64,000 bases of DNA from an uncultured Phascolarctobacterium sp. (GTDB lineage: Bacteria > Bacillota > Negativicutes > Acidaminococcales > Acidaminococcaceae): assembly GCA_958448515.1 (NCBI GenBank), contig CAUDEF010000002.1:95422-159421 (forward strand). The letters are read 5' to 3'. Below, in pieces: positions 8,502 to 15,995 of the stretch; the stretch's first letter is position 1; each line of letters starts with the position of its first letter. The notes under the pieces were generated by a model. It had not been told where the DNA came from and searched no databases. It saw nothing but the letters and a program-made list of their open reading frames with translations. The position numbers were made by a program, and so were the translations under genes.

Positions 8502-9842
8502 TTACCCCACAATTATATTTTCTGACGGATAACGTACTTTCTCATATTCCCTACTGAAAAAAGACATTCCAAAAGTTAAAATACCAATTCTGCCTATGTA
8601 CATAGTCGCAATAAGTATCATCTTGCACCAGCTGTTCCACTCTGTAGTAATACCTATACCCAAGCCAACTGTACCGAAGGCAGAAAACGCTTCAAACAAC
8701 ACCTTCTGAAAACTATGATTGCCCGTATCAAAGGCCAATAGCAGAAATATTGCCAGAACAAGCCATAACACAGACAAAATAAAAATGCTGTAGCTTTTGG
8801 CAATTAAAGAAGAATCTATACGGCGCTTGAATAAAACTGTTTCTTTTTTGCCTCTCAGCAGCGATAATGTGGAAACCACCAGAATGCCGAAAGTTGCAGT
8901 TTTTATACCGCCGCCAGTAGACGTAGGCGAAGCGCCAACAAACATTAAGAACATTAAAAATACAAGAGTTGCATCTGTCAGCAAGGCTATATCAACTGTA
9001 TTAAACCCTGCAGTTCTTGCGCTTACAGACTGAAAAACAGCAGCTAAAATCTGCTCTGAATCTGTTAAATTACCAAATGCATTTTTTCCTTTTTCCAAGA
9101 GCCATATAACAAATGCTCCCCCAAAGAGCAAAATACCGTTAATCAAAAGTACCATTTTAGTATGCAGAGAAAACTTCTGCCATCTTTTTTGTGTAACAAT
9201 ATCACCAATAACAGTAAAACCTATACCGCCAAGAATAATCAGCAGCATAAAAATAACGTTTATGACTATGTCAGTCTGATAATCCATAAGGCTTTTGTAG
9301 CTGCCAAATAAATCAAACCCTGCATTACAAAAGGCTGATACAGCGTGCCAGTAACCCCAGTAAAAGGATTTTGCCCCTAACTGATCATAAAAATACCAGG
9401 CTAAAATACTGCCGAAAATAAACTCAATAATTAAAGTATACTTAACTATGGCAAGCGTCATTTTTAACACGCCAGCCGGTCCATTTTGATTTAAAGACTC
9501 CTGAATCAGCAGACGCTGACGAATATTTATGCGCTTACCCAAACCTATACTTAAAAGTGTGGTTAAGGTCATAATGCCAAGACCACCAATCTGAATCAGA
9601 AGGATAAGCACTGTTTTGCCAAACAAAGTAAAATAATTGCCGGTATCTACTACTGCAAGCCCGGTTACACAAGTTGCCGATGTTGCCGTAAATAAAGCAT
9701 CAATAAAAGGCATCCACTCGCCTGCAGTATTTGAAACCGGAAGCATCAGCAAAAATGTTCCGGTCATAATAAGTGCGGCAAAAGTCATTGCCACAACCAT
9801 ACTTCTGTTTAAACTGTATATAAAACGCAATAACCTGTTCAT
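8502..9842 (-). CDS. ktrB: Potassium channel/transporter subunit KtrB (TrkH family)
   Basis: This 446-residue membrane protein has the four-fold repeated pore of the Trk/Ktr/HKT superfamily. The selectivity-filter turns can be seen in order: TSATCVTGL, AFCNAGFDL, ARTAGFNTV and FGTVGLGIG. The length is that of KtrB, not of the longer TrkH. The RBS CAGGAG precedes the ATG. It is followed directly by ktrA, its regulatory ring, and then the methyltransferase. Confidence 0.94.
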   Translation of the reverse strand: MNRLLRFIYSLNRSMVVAMTFAALIMTGTFLLMLPVSNTAGEWMPFIDALFTATSATCVTGLAVVDTGNYFTLFGKTVLILLIQIGGLGIMTLTTLLSIGLGKRINIRQRLLIQESLNQNGPAGVLKMTLAIVKYTLIIEFIFGSILAWYFYDQLGAKSFYWGYWHAVSAFCNAGFDLFGSYKSLMDYQTDIVINVIFMLLIILGGIGFTVIGDIVTQKRWQKFSLHTKMVLLINGILLFGGAFVIWLLEKGKNAFGNLTDSEQILAAVFQSVSARTAGFNTVDIALLTDATLVFLMFLMFVGASPTSTGGGIKTATFGILVVSTLSLLRGKKETVLFKRRIDSSLIAKSYSIFILSVLWLVLAIFLLLAFDTGNHSFQKVLFEAFSAFGTVGLGIGITTEWNSWCKMILIATMYIGRIGILTFGMSFFSREYEKVRYPSENIIVG

Positions 9843-9911
9843 AATAAAATCTCCTGTTGTTTCATTATACTAAAGGCCATTTACAGCGTCAATTAAACAA
9901 TAATTAAGAAA

Positions 9912-10838
9912 TCAAATATGCAAAATGGTAAAAAAACAGACAAAAATAACAACACTTATCATAATAGTAAGCGAATTAACTACTCCTGCAAGTGGTGCAT
10001 TGCCGCCCATTCTTTCTATAAAAATTGGTCCTATTGCCGTTGAAGGCGCCATAAGAGCTACTGCTGCAACAACATTTATTTCGTGTCTGAAAGGTTCAAA
10101 ATACAATAAAACAAGTGCTGCAATAAGACCCAAGGTATAACGAGTCAAAACAATTTCCTTAATATAACCAATGCTGCGTTTGTTGAACGTAAGCTCAAAC
10201 ATCATGCCTATCATCAGCATACTCAAAAAAGTATTGGCACTGCCTAAAATGCCAGCAAAATCATACACAGGTTTTGGTATGGTTATTTCCAGGGAAATCA
10301 AAATTATAAGAGTTATATATACAACAAAAGGAGCAGAATGTGACAATTTCTTTATAATACTGCTGATGCTTACAGGCTCCTTGCAGCCATTTACATTGCC
10401 AACAACAGATGAAGCAATGGCATAAGTAAGACCAGTACACATAATGGAATTACCCAGATCAAACATGCACAGTACAATAACGCCAAAAGGTCCCAAAAAA
10501 CTTTGTACAAAAGGCAAAGTAAAATTACCTATATTGTATCCTGACATACTGAACATATAGAAAATTTTTGCCGCAGCAGTTTCACGTCTTGTCATCAGCA
10601 AAGCCATGCCCACTACCACCAGGTTAGCCAGTAAACCAATTGCCACTACGGTATATAAGGAAGTATCCATAGTAAAGTGAGCAAAACTGCTGATAATAGC
10701 TCCCGGCAAAGTTACGTTCATTACAATTTTGCTTATTAATTTATAATCGTCTTTTGCAAAAAAGCCGGATTTTTTCAATCTATAGCCAATAATAATTATA
10801 AGTACAAAAGATAATGCTTTAGTGATCACATCCAGCAT
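9912..10838 (-). CDS. AEC-family transporter (auxin efflux carrier fold)
   Basis: This 308-residue integral membrane protein has about ten hydrophobic helices and is similar to bacterial AEC permeases. Typical segments are IIIGYRLKKSGFF near the N-terminus and NVTLPGAIISSF. NIGNFTLPFVQSFLG is the broken-helix motif of this bile/auxin carrier-like fold. Members export or import organic acids such as malate or malonate, but the substrate cannot be read from the sequence. The RBS GGAGGGATCATA lies before the ATG. It is transcribed alone, after the rplT terminator. Confidence 0.85.
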   Translation of the reverse strand: MLDVITKALSFVLIIIIGYRLKKSGFFAKDDYKLISKIVMNVTLPGAIISSFAHFTMDTSLYTVVAIGLLANLVVVGMALLMTRRETAAAKIFYMFSMSGYNIGNFTLPFVQSFLGPFGVIVLCMFDLGNSIMCTGLTYAIASSVVGNVNGCKEPVSISSIIKKLSHSAPFVVYITLIILISLEITIPKPVYDFAGILGSANTFLSMLMIGMMFELTFNKRSIGYIKEIVLTRYTLGLIAALVLLYFEPFRHEINVVAAVALMAPSTAIGPIFIERMGGNAPLAGVVNSLTIMISVVIFVCFFTILHI

Positions 10839-10867
10839 TATGATCCCTCCAAATAAACACAGATAAA

Positions 10868-10901
10868 AAAATATAAGCCTGTCTCTTGCGAGACAGACTT
10901 A
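10868..10901 (-). terminator. Terminator of the infC-rpmI-rplT operon
   Basis: On the minus strand GTCTGTCTC-GCAA-GAGACAGGC forms a hairpin followed by a T-rich stretch, just after rplT. Confidence 0.8.
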
Positions 10902-10910
10902 ATGTTAAAA

Positions 10911-11264
10911 TTACAGAGCAGCTTTTGCAGCTTCTACTAATTTAGCAAATGCAGCAGCATCATAAATAGCCAGATCAGCTAAAACTTTGCGATCCATTTG
11001 GATGCCAGCTTTGCTCAGACCGCAGATGAAACGGCTGTAGCTTAAACCATTTGCACGGGTTGCAGCATTGATACGAGCAATCCACAAACGACGGAATTCA
11101 CGTTTTTTAGCACGACGGTCACGACGAGCATAGTACAATGCTTTCATAACTGTTTCGTTAGCTTTTTTGAATTGTTTGCTCTTAGCTCCACGATAGCCTT
11201 TAGCTAATTTAAGAATGTGTTTATGACGACGATGAGCGGTAACGCCAACTTTAACTCTTGCCAT
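10911..11264 (-). CDS. rplT: 50S ribosomal protein L20
   Basis: This is the 117-residue L20 protein, needed early in 50S assembly. It starts [20 protein letters not shown] and has the basic N-terminal helix ([37 protein letters not shown]) that binds 23S rRNA. In Firmicutes L20 also represses its own operon by binding the leader RNA. It is last in the infC-rpmI-rplT operon, 27 bp after rpmI. Confidence 0.98.
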   Translation of the reverse strand: MARVKVGVTAHRRHKHILKLAKGYRGAKSKQFKKANETVMKALYYARRDRRAKKREFRRLWIARINAATRANGLSYSRFICGLSKAGIQMDRKVLADLAIYDAAAFAKLVEAAKAAL

Positions 11265-11291
11265 TATTAATTTCCTCCTCTAATCTCTTGC

Positions 11292-11489
11292 TTATGCGTA
11301 CGGTAACATTTTTGCTACGCGTTCATGATCGGTTTTGTGAACCATAGCAGCTTTGCGCAGGTTTCTTTTACGTGCAGGAGATTTATGTTCGAGAATATGG
11401 CTTCTGAAAGCTTTAGCACGTTTAAATTCACCACTGGCGGTTTTTTTGAAGCGTTTAGCAGCACTTCTGCGGGTTTTCATTTTAGGCAT
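11292..11489 (-). CDS. rpmI: 50S ribosomal protein L35
   Basis: This 65-residue L35 protein begins [20 protein letters not shown] and contains the conserved [15 protein letters not shown] segment. Length and basic character are normal. It sits between infC and rplT, the order found across bacteria. Confidence 0.98.
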   Translation of the reverse strand: MPKMKTRRSAAKRFKKTASGEFKRAKAFRSHILEHKSPARKRNLRKAAMVHKTDHERVAKMLPYA

Positions 11490-11503
11490 TGTAAAATCCT
11501 CCT

Positions 11504-12022
11504 CTATTTGCTGGGTTTAGGGGCAACAATCATAATCATGTTCTTGCCTTCTAATTTTGGCACTCTTTCAACAACAGCAACTTCTTTGAGTTGTTGTGCC
11601 ATTTTGTTTAATAATACTTCGCCAAGTTCCGGATGGGAAAGTTCGCGACCACGGAACATAATAGTAACTTTAACCTTATCTCCATCTTCCAGGAAACGAA
11701 CCGCATTTTTAAACTTAACATTAAAGTCATGTTCTTCAATGCCTGGGCGTAACTTAACCTCTTTAATATCAAAGGTCTTTTGCTTTTTACGGGCTTCTTT
11801 TTCACGTTTTTGCTGCTCGTAACGATACTTGCCATAATCCATAATTCGGCACACAGGCGGCTTCGCTGTCGGAGCAATTTCAACCAAATCCAGATGTCTT
11901 TCTATAGCAAGTTTAAGAGCATCTCTGCCGGACATAATACCAAGCTGTTCGCCCCCATCTGCAATAACGCGCACTTCTCGAGCACGAATTTCTTCATTGA
12001 TACGCAAGTTTTCTTTGCTTAT
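11504..12022 (-). CDS. infC: Translation initiation factor IF-3, probable AUA start
   Basis: IF-3 binds the 30S subunit, checks the start codon and keeps the subunits apart. The protein has the N-domain ([24 protein letters not shown]) and the C-domain ([29 protein letters not shown]). An ATG occurs at 12028 but is only 3 nt from the strong SD GGAGG (12032-12036). The ATA two codons later (12022) is 9 nt away and aligns with the family N-terminus (I/M-S-K). IF-3 genes commonly use rare starts that give autoregulation, so I annotate ATA, which yields 172 residues. Starting at ATG adds Met-Val. It is first gene of the infC-rpmI-rplT operon. Confidence 0.9.
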   Translation of the reverse strand: MSKENLRINEEIRAREVRVIADGGEQLGIMSGRDALKLAIERHLDLVEIAPTAKPPVCRIMDYGKYRYEQQKREKEARKKQKTFDIKEVKLRPGIEEHDFNVKFKNAVRFLEDGDKVKVTIMFRGRELSHPELGEVLLNKMAQQLKEVAVVERVPKLEGKNMIMIVAPKPSK

Positions 12023-12047
12023 GACCATTCACCTCCAAGGAATATAA

Positions 12048-12150
12048 AAAAGCGGGCAGATAAAATCCACCCGCATAAAATCATATCCAACCCTGTCGAG
12101 CCTGTGCTGCAAGGTGAGAAGCGAGCGGCTTCTGCTTTATTCACTAAGAT
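12048..12150 (-). promoter_or_regulatory. IF3/L20-type autoregulatory leader with terminator
   Basis: The roughly 120-nt leader before infC ends in an intrinsic terminator, GCGGGT/GCCCGC on minus with an inner GAT/ATC (12052-12074), followed by a T-run and then the infC SD. A second GC-rich helix region (GAAGCCGCTCGCTTC, about 12119-12133) lies upstream. Position and terminator match the L20 leader class of Firmicutes, where L20 causes attenuation. Assignment to the class is by position, not alignment. Confidence 0.7.
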
Positions 12151-12179
12151 ATGATACCACATAGAGCACTATGTGTCAA
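12151..12179 (-). promoter_or_regulatory. infC operon promoter with dyad in the spacer
   Basis: TTGACA (12174-12179) and TATCAT (12151-12156) are 17 bp apart on minus. The spacer is filled by an inverted repeat, CACATAG-AGCA-CTATGTG (12158-12175), which could bind a regulator. Confidence 0.75.
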
Positions 12180-12182
12180 CAA

Positions 12183-12668
12183 TTATTTTCTTGCACCCAG
12201 TTGAGCATCAATTGCAAACAAACCTGCAATCTGATCGCCAACCATTTTCAGTTTTGCTACGATTTCATCAGCACTTGCTTCTTCCTCAACCTGTTCATCA
12301 ATAAACCAGCGCAGGCAGTTTTGTGCCGTATAGTCATTTTCTTCAATTGCTGCCGCATACATATTGTTGATGCGGGAGGTTACATATTTTTCATGAGCCA
12401 GAACTTTTTCAAAAAGTTCCAGCGGAGAACCGTATTCTGCAGCAGGTGCATCAATAGCAAGCATTTCAGGTTTTTCGCCTCTGTCCTGCATAAATTTAAC
12501 TAATTTTAAAGCATGTTCACGTTCTTCTTCATATTGCAGATACAGCCAGTTTGCCATGCCTTTGAAATTTTTAGCTTCCATATCCAGGCTCATCTGCAAA
12601 TACATATATGCAGAATAAAATTCAGCCTGTACCTGTTCATTAAATAATTTATACATCTTTTCGTTCAT
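12183..12668 (-). CDS. Ferritin (non-haem iron storage)
   Basis: This 161-residue protein is a bacterial ferritin of the FtnA type. The four-helix bundle and ferroxidase ligands are visible: EFYSAYMYLQM (Glu17 type), YEEEREHALKL (Glu50/His53 type) and the DEQVEEE segment (Glu127/130 type). It should assemble into 24-mers that oxidise and store Fe(II). The RBS GGAGGC precedes the ATG. It has its own promoter and is probably transcribed towards infC without a clear terminator in between. Confidence 0.95.
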   Translation of the reverse strand: MNEKMYKLFNEQVQAEFYSAYMYLQMSLDMEAKNFKGMANWLYLQYEEEREHALKLVKFMQDRGEKPEMLAIDAPAAEYGSPLELFEKVLAHEKYVTSRINNMYAAAIEENDYTAQNCLRWFIDEQVEEEASADEIVAKLKMVGDQIAGLFAIDAQLGARK

Positions 12669-12718
12669 AAATAACGCCTCCTTAATTATATTAATAAATA
12701 CACTCTTTTGATGGCTTT

Positions 12719-12762
12719 ATTATAGCAGATATTTTAAGAATAATCAATAATAATTATTTATT
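12719..12762 (-). promoter_or_regulatory. Ferritin promoter with AT-rich dyad, possible PerR/Fur-like site
   Basis: TTGATT (12742-12747) and TATAAT (12719-12724) are 17 bp apart on minus. AATAATAATTATTTATT (12746-12762) just upstream is partly palindromic, as PerR and Fur boxes are. The region is so AT-rich that this match is weak. Confidence 0.5.
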
Positions 12763-12799
12763 TCTTTTTATTATTTTTTATTGTTTTATGAATATAAAA

Positions 12800-12826
12800 A
12801 AGCGTACTGCTTAGCAGTACGCTTTT
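12800..12826 (-). terminator. Terminator of the first ompM gene
   Basis: A perfect hairpin GCGTACTGCT/AGCAGTACGC (12802-12822) is followed on minus by a T-run. Confidence 0.88.
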
Positions 12827-12844
12827 TGTTCAGTAATTATTTAA

Positions 12845-14125
12845 TTAAAAAGTGAAAGTAAGGTCAGCCCAAAGGATCTGGTCATCAATTTTTTCGCCTA
12901 ATTTATCAGCAAGTTTAGACTCGGTATCATACCAAGCAACAGTACCTACTACATTTTTAGCAAAAGTATAGTTAGCTGCAACACCATAACCTTCAAAGCC
13001 AGTCATACCGAAAGTATTAGCATCAGTGGTATGTGCTACATAAGTTTGAGCACCTTGGTCAAAATATTTAGCCCACATACCCCAGCTGCCAACTTCGTCA
13101 GCTGCAGCACCTTTATAGGAAACTCCTACTACATAGCCATCATCTTCTAAAACGTCACTTAATTCTGTGTTAGAAACACCATTAGCACTCATATCTCCTT
13201 TGAGATAAGTACCTTCTAAAGTAACATTATCCCAGCTGTAAGCAGCACCTACATGCCAAATAGCATTCTCAACACCTAAATCAGCGTATTTATCTCCGCC
13301 CATATCTTTGAAGTTAATATAGCCTGCATTCAAATTTAATTTTCCCATGTCATAGGAAAGTTCTGCACCAGCATAGTCACCACCATTATCTACGGAGATA
13401 GCATCACCTTCTGTTACATAACCAGGAACTTCGGGTAACACAGTTACACCGCCAGAAGCAGTTGCTTTACCTGCGAAAGCTTTAACTTGAAGTTTTTCAC
13501 CATAAGCAACTTCTACGCCGTCAGCACGAGTATCATATATATAACCATTACCGAATACAGCATTATAACGACCAGCAGTTACGTCTAAACCACCAAGTTT
13601 ACCTTCAACGTATGCACGTTGGAATGCAACATCAGATTCGTCACCATTGTCATTACCAAAATCTTGAGTATTTTCAACCATACCAGTGTAAGACCAATCA
13701 TCATTTATCTGACCAGTTACCCACAAACGAGTACGGAAGTCATTGGTGTAACCATTCAAGTCACTTTCTTGATAACGATAACGTACTTCACCGGTGATTT
13801 TTACATTGTCAGCTTTTTCTTCGAGGTTAGCTACGCGAACGCCGAGGGTGTCGAGTTCTTCAGCAAATTCTGCTGCCAGTTTGTCTACGTTAGCTCCTTT
13901 TGCCATTGCTTTTGCTACGATTTGTGCCATTTCATAGCGGGTCATCAGTTTGTCTCCGCCATAGGTTCCGTCAGGGAATCCGTCAACAACGCCAGCTGCT
14001 GCCAGTTTGTTTACGCTGTCATATGCCCAGTGGCCAACCGGTACGTCAGAGAACGGGTTTGCTGCATATGCAGATGCAGTTACACCCAAAGCCATTGCCA
14101 TTGCAAGTACTAAAGATTTTTTCAT
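12845..14125 (-). CDS. ompM: OmpM-type outer-membrane porin with SLH domain (copy 1)
   Basis: This 426-residue precursor has a signal peptide (MKKSLVLAMAMALGVTASAYA) and one SLH domain (residues about 23-80, FSDVPVGHWAYDSVNKLAAAGVVDGFPDG). A short coiled coil (LAAEFAEELDTLGVRVANLEEKA) and a long beta-barrel region end in the aromatic outer-membrane signature LTFTF. In Negativicutes such proteins tether the outer membrane to polyamine-bearing peptidoglycan through the SLH domain and act as porins. The first ~97 codons are almost identical at DNA level to the next gene upstream, while the barrel differs. It has a long structured leader and its own terminator. Confidence 0.93.
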   Translation of the reverse strand: MKKSLVLAMAMALGVTASAYAANPFSDVPVGHWAYDSVNKLAAAGVVDGFPDGTYGGDKLMTRYEMAQIVAKAMAKGANVDKLAAEFAEELDTLGVRVANLEEKADNVKITGEVRYRYQESDLNGYTNDFRTRLWVTGQINDDWSYTGMVENTQDFGNDNGDESDVAFQRAYVEGKLGGLDVTAGRYNAVFGNGYIYDTRADGVEVAYGEKLQVKAFAGKATASGGVTVLPEVPGYVTEGDAISVDNGGDYAGAELSYDMGKLNLNAGYINFKDMGGDKYADLGVENAIWHVGAAYSWDNVTLEGTYLKGDMSANGVSNTELSDVLEDDGYVVGVSYKGAAADEVGSWGMWAKYFDQGAQTYVAHTTDANTFGMTGFEGYGVAANYTFAKNVVGTVAWYDTESKLADKLGEKIDDQILWADLTFTF

Positions 14126-14147
14126 TTTTGTTTCCTCCTTTAGGAAA

Positions 14148-14171
14148 GCATTTTATATTTTTATAAAACAC
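14148..14171 (-). promoter_or_regulatory. Hairpin just upstream of the ompM copy 1 SD
   Basis: On minus GTTTTATA-AAAA-TATAAAAT plus flanking G-U/G-C pairs forms an AU-rich hairpin that ends about 11 nt before the AGGAGG ribosome-binding site. A near-identical hairpin lies at the same place before copy 2. Confidence 0.6.
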
Positions 14172-14197
14172 CCAAAGGATTACTTCCATACTATTGC

Positions 14198-14222
14198 GCA
14201 AGAGTTGCCTTGTTTCCTCTGC
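14198..14222 (-). promoter_or_regulatory. Conserved 25-nt leader block, copy 1
   Basis: These 25 nt are identical to 15837-15861 in the leader of the second porin, although flanking leader sequence differs. They include GAGGAAACAA (minus), also found at the true ribosome-binding site of copy 1. Confidence 0.65.
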
Positions 14223-14267
14223 CAGTATTTCCACAAACCTTATAAAGTGTTATATAAACTTAACAAT

Positions 14268-14340
14268 ATAAGGCAGAAAATTCGTAATACTGCAAATATA
14301 CGAAACCTTAGGGGGTGAGCATAGCTCAATTCTGCCTTAT
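14268..14340 (-). ncRNA. Structured 5' leader element of ompM copy 1 (three-way junction)
   Basis: Read on minus, an 11-bp closing helix pairs 14330-14340 with 14268-14278 (ATAAGGCAGAA/TTCTGCCTTAT). Inside are a hairpin TGAGC-TAT-GCTCA (14316-14328) and a second hairpin TTCGTA/TACGAA (14281-14304). A C-rich single-stranded joiner ends in AAGG. The helix starts within a few bases of the predicted transcript 5' end. Copy 2 folds the same way with different sequence. I do not recognise the RNA class. Confidence 0.6.
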
Positions 14341-14348
14341 TTGAAATT

Positions 14349-14385
14349 ATTATAACACATCCGTCCCCCCCTGCAAGACTTAAAG
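14349..14385 (-). promoter_or_regulatory. ompM copy 1 promoter with G-run
   Basis: TATAAT (14349-14354) and CTTGCA (14372-14377) are 17 bp apart on minus. The spacer starts with seven G residues. The block TAAAGTCTTGC plus G-run recurs at the copy 2 promoter. Confidence 0.7.
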
Positions 14386-14436
14386 TTTGTTTTTTTTATT
14401 TACTTTTTTTGCAAAATGCTACACAAGTAATAAAAA

Positions 14437-14460
14437 AAGAGACAGCAAAGCTGTCTCTTT
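14437..14460 (-). terminator. Terminator of the second ompM gene
   Basis: AGAGACAGC/GCTGTCTCT hairpin (14439-14457) is followed by a T-run on minus, separating the two porin transcripts. Confidence 0.88.
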
Positions 14461-14494
14461 TTTACATATTTTAAATTTTTTACTAATTTTCCAA

Positions 14495-15769
14495 TTAGAA
14501 AGTGAATACTACTTGGCTCCAGATAGTTTGAGATTCTCTGTTGCCTTCTTTTTCTTCCAAGTCATACCATTCAACCTGACCAACGATGTTTTTAGCAAAG
14601 GTATAATTAGCAGCTACGCTGTAACCTTTGAAACCAAACATATCATCAGCTTTACCGTTCATAGTATGGTTCATATAAGTGGTTGCACCTTGATCATAAT
14701 ATGTAGCAACTAAACCCCAGCTGCCAGGTTGAGAAGCTTTAGCACCTTTGTAAGAAGCTGTTACTACGTAACCATCATCGTCCATATCGGTACCCCAGTC
14801 ATCACCCTTAAGATACAAAGCACCAAGTTTTACATTTTTATCAAATGCATAATTAGCGCCTACTGCCCAAATTTCCATATCTTCATCTAATGCGTCAACA
14901 CCAGACCAATCAGTCCATTCTTCGCCTTCATCAACAGAATCAGCACCATTAACATCTTTGAAGTTATAGTAACCAGCCATCAAACCTAATTTTTCGACCT
15001 TACCGCTTACTTCTGCATAGTAAGTCTCATCAGATTCACGATTCAGTCTAGACCAATCGTTATCTGCAACTTTTTCAATAGGACCATTTAAGCTAGAAGG
15101 AGTAGCTTTACCATAGCCAGCAGTCAATTTAACATCTTTGCCATAAGAAAGCTGCACGCCGTCAAAACGTTCATCATATACGTTTTTATCTGCTAATTGC
15201 AGGTTGTAACGACCAGCTTGTACTTTTACGCCACCAATTTTACCATTTACATATGCGCGTTGGAATTTGGTGGTTTCATCGCCTTCATCATTTTTAAGGT
15301 TTTGTTGGTTTTCAATCATACCAGTATAGGTCCAGTCATCATTAACCTGACCATTTACCCAAATACGGGAACGGAGTACAGTTGCATAACCATCAAAGTC
15401 ATCATTGCTATCAGTGTAGTGATAACGAACTTCACCAGTAATTTTTACGTTGTCAGCTTTTTGTTCCAGGTTAGCTACGCGAACGCCGAGAGTATCCAGT
15501 TCTTCAGCAAATTCTGCTGCCAGTTTGTCTACGTTAGCTCCTTTTGCCATTGCTTTTGCTACGATTTGTGCCATTTCATAGCGGGTCATCAGTTTGTCTC
15601 CGCCATAGGTTCCGTCAGGGAATCCGTCAACAACGCCAGCTGCTGCCAGTTTGTTTACGCTGTCATATGCCCAGTGGCCAGCCGGTACATCAGAGAACGG
15701 GTTTGCTGCATATGCGGATGCAGTTACGCCCAAAGCCATTGCCATTGCAAGTACTAAAGATTTTTTCAT
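14495..15769 (-). CDS. ompM: OmpM-type outer-membrane porin with SLH domain (copy 2)
   Basis: This 424-residue precursor has the same layout as copy 1: signal peptide, SLH domain (FSDVPAGHWAYDSVNKLAAAG), coiled-coil linker, and beta-barrel ending in QVVFTF. The first ~97 residues differ from copy 1 at only two or three positions. The barrel shares the repeated frame (VRYHYTDSN, NGQVNDDWTYTGMIENQQN, GRYN, AVGANYAF) but has diverged strongly, mostly in loops. This pattern fits tandem duplication with later gene conversion of the 5' part. It has an independent promoter and leader, so expression of the two copies can differ. Confidence 0.93.
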   Translation of the reverse strand: MKKSLVLAMAMALGVTASAYAANPFSDVPAGHWAYDSVNKLAAAGVVDGFPDGTYGGDKLMTRYEMAQIVAKAMAKGANVDKLAAEFAEELDTLGVRVANLEQKADNVKITGEVRYHYTDSNDDFDGYATVLRSRIWVNGQVNDDWTYTGMIENQQNLKNDEGDETTKFQRAYVNGKIGGVKVQAGRYNLQLADKNVYDERFDGVQLSYGKDVKLTAGYGKATPSSLNGPIEKVADNDWSRLNRESDETYYAEVSGKVEKLGLMAGYYNFKDVNGADSVDEGEEWTDWSGVDALDEDMEIWAVGANYAFDKNVKLGALYLKGDDWGTDMDDDGYVVTASYKGAKASQPGSWGLVATYYDQGATTYMNHTMNGKADDMFGFKGYSVAANYTFAKNIVGQVEWYDLEEKEGNRESQTIWSQVVFTF

Positions 15770-15790
15770 TTTCGTCTCCTCCTCGGGAAA

Positions 15791-15813
15791 ACATTTTATA
15801 TTTTATAAAATGT
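15791..15813 (-). promoter_or_regulatory. Hairpin just upstream of the ompM copy 2 SD
   Basis: ACATTTTATA/TATAAAATGT forms a perfect 10-bp hairpin with a three-base loop, placed just before the GAGGAGG ribosome-binding site as in copy 1. Confidence 0.6.
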
Positions 15814-15836
15814 CCGGAGCTATCTACCCGCCATAT

Positions 15837-15861
15837 GCAAGAGTTGCCTTGTTTCCTCTGC
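15837..15861 (-). promoter_or_regulatory. Conserved 25-nt leader block, copy 2
   Basis: This block is identical to 14198-14222. The distance to the start codon is 68 nt here and 73 nt in copy 1. Confidence 0.65.
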
Positions 15862-15905
15862 TTACTCCTGGTATTTCACGCCAAACATCTTATAAGCTTT
15901 ACAGG

Positions 15906-15987
15906 ATAAAAAGCAGGCCGGACTGTATTACTCGCATTAACACAACCCTGAGGAGAGGCATTGAAAAGGCCTTTTCCTGCTCTTTAT
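15906..15987 (-). ncRNA. Structured 5' leader element of ompM copy 2 (three-way junction)
   Basis: Read on minus, a 12-bp closing helix pairs 15976-15987 with 15906-15917 (ATAAAGAGCAGG/CCTGCTTTTTAT, one G-U). Inside are GAAAA-GGCC-TTTTC (15963-15976) and TGTGTTA-ATGCGAG-TAATACA (15924-15944), with a pyrimidine-rich joiner ending in CAGGG. Its architecture equals that of copy 1, while most paired bases differ. Confidence 0.6.
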
Positions 15988-15995
15988 CTGTCACC

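Noticed and set aside
12746..12762. PerR or Fur box before the ferritin gene as a firm call
   Set aside because: The match is partial and the whole region is A+T-rich, so chance palindromes are expected. It is kept only as a tentative note on the promoter.
13619..14318. Open frames on plus across the ompM 5' regions, repeated at 15197-16133
   Set aside because: They are duplicated only because the underlying porin DNA is duplicated. The translations are Cys/His-rich shadow sequence.
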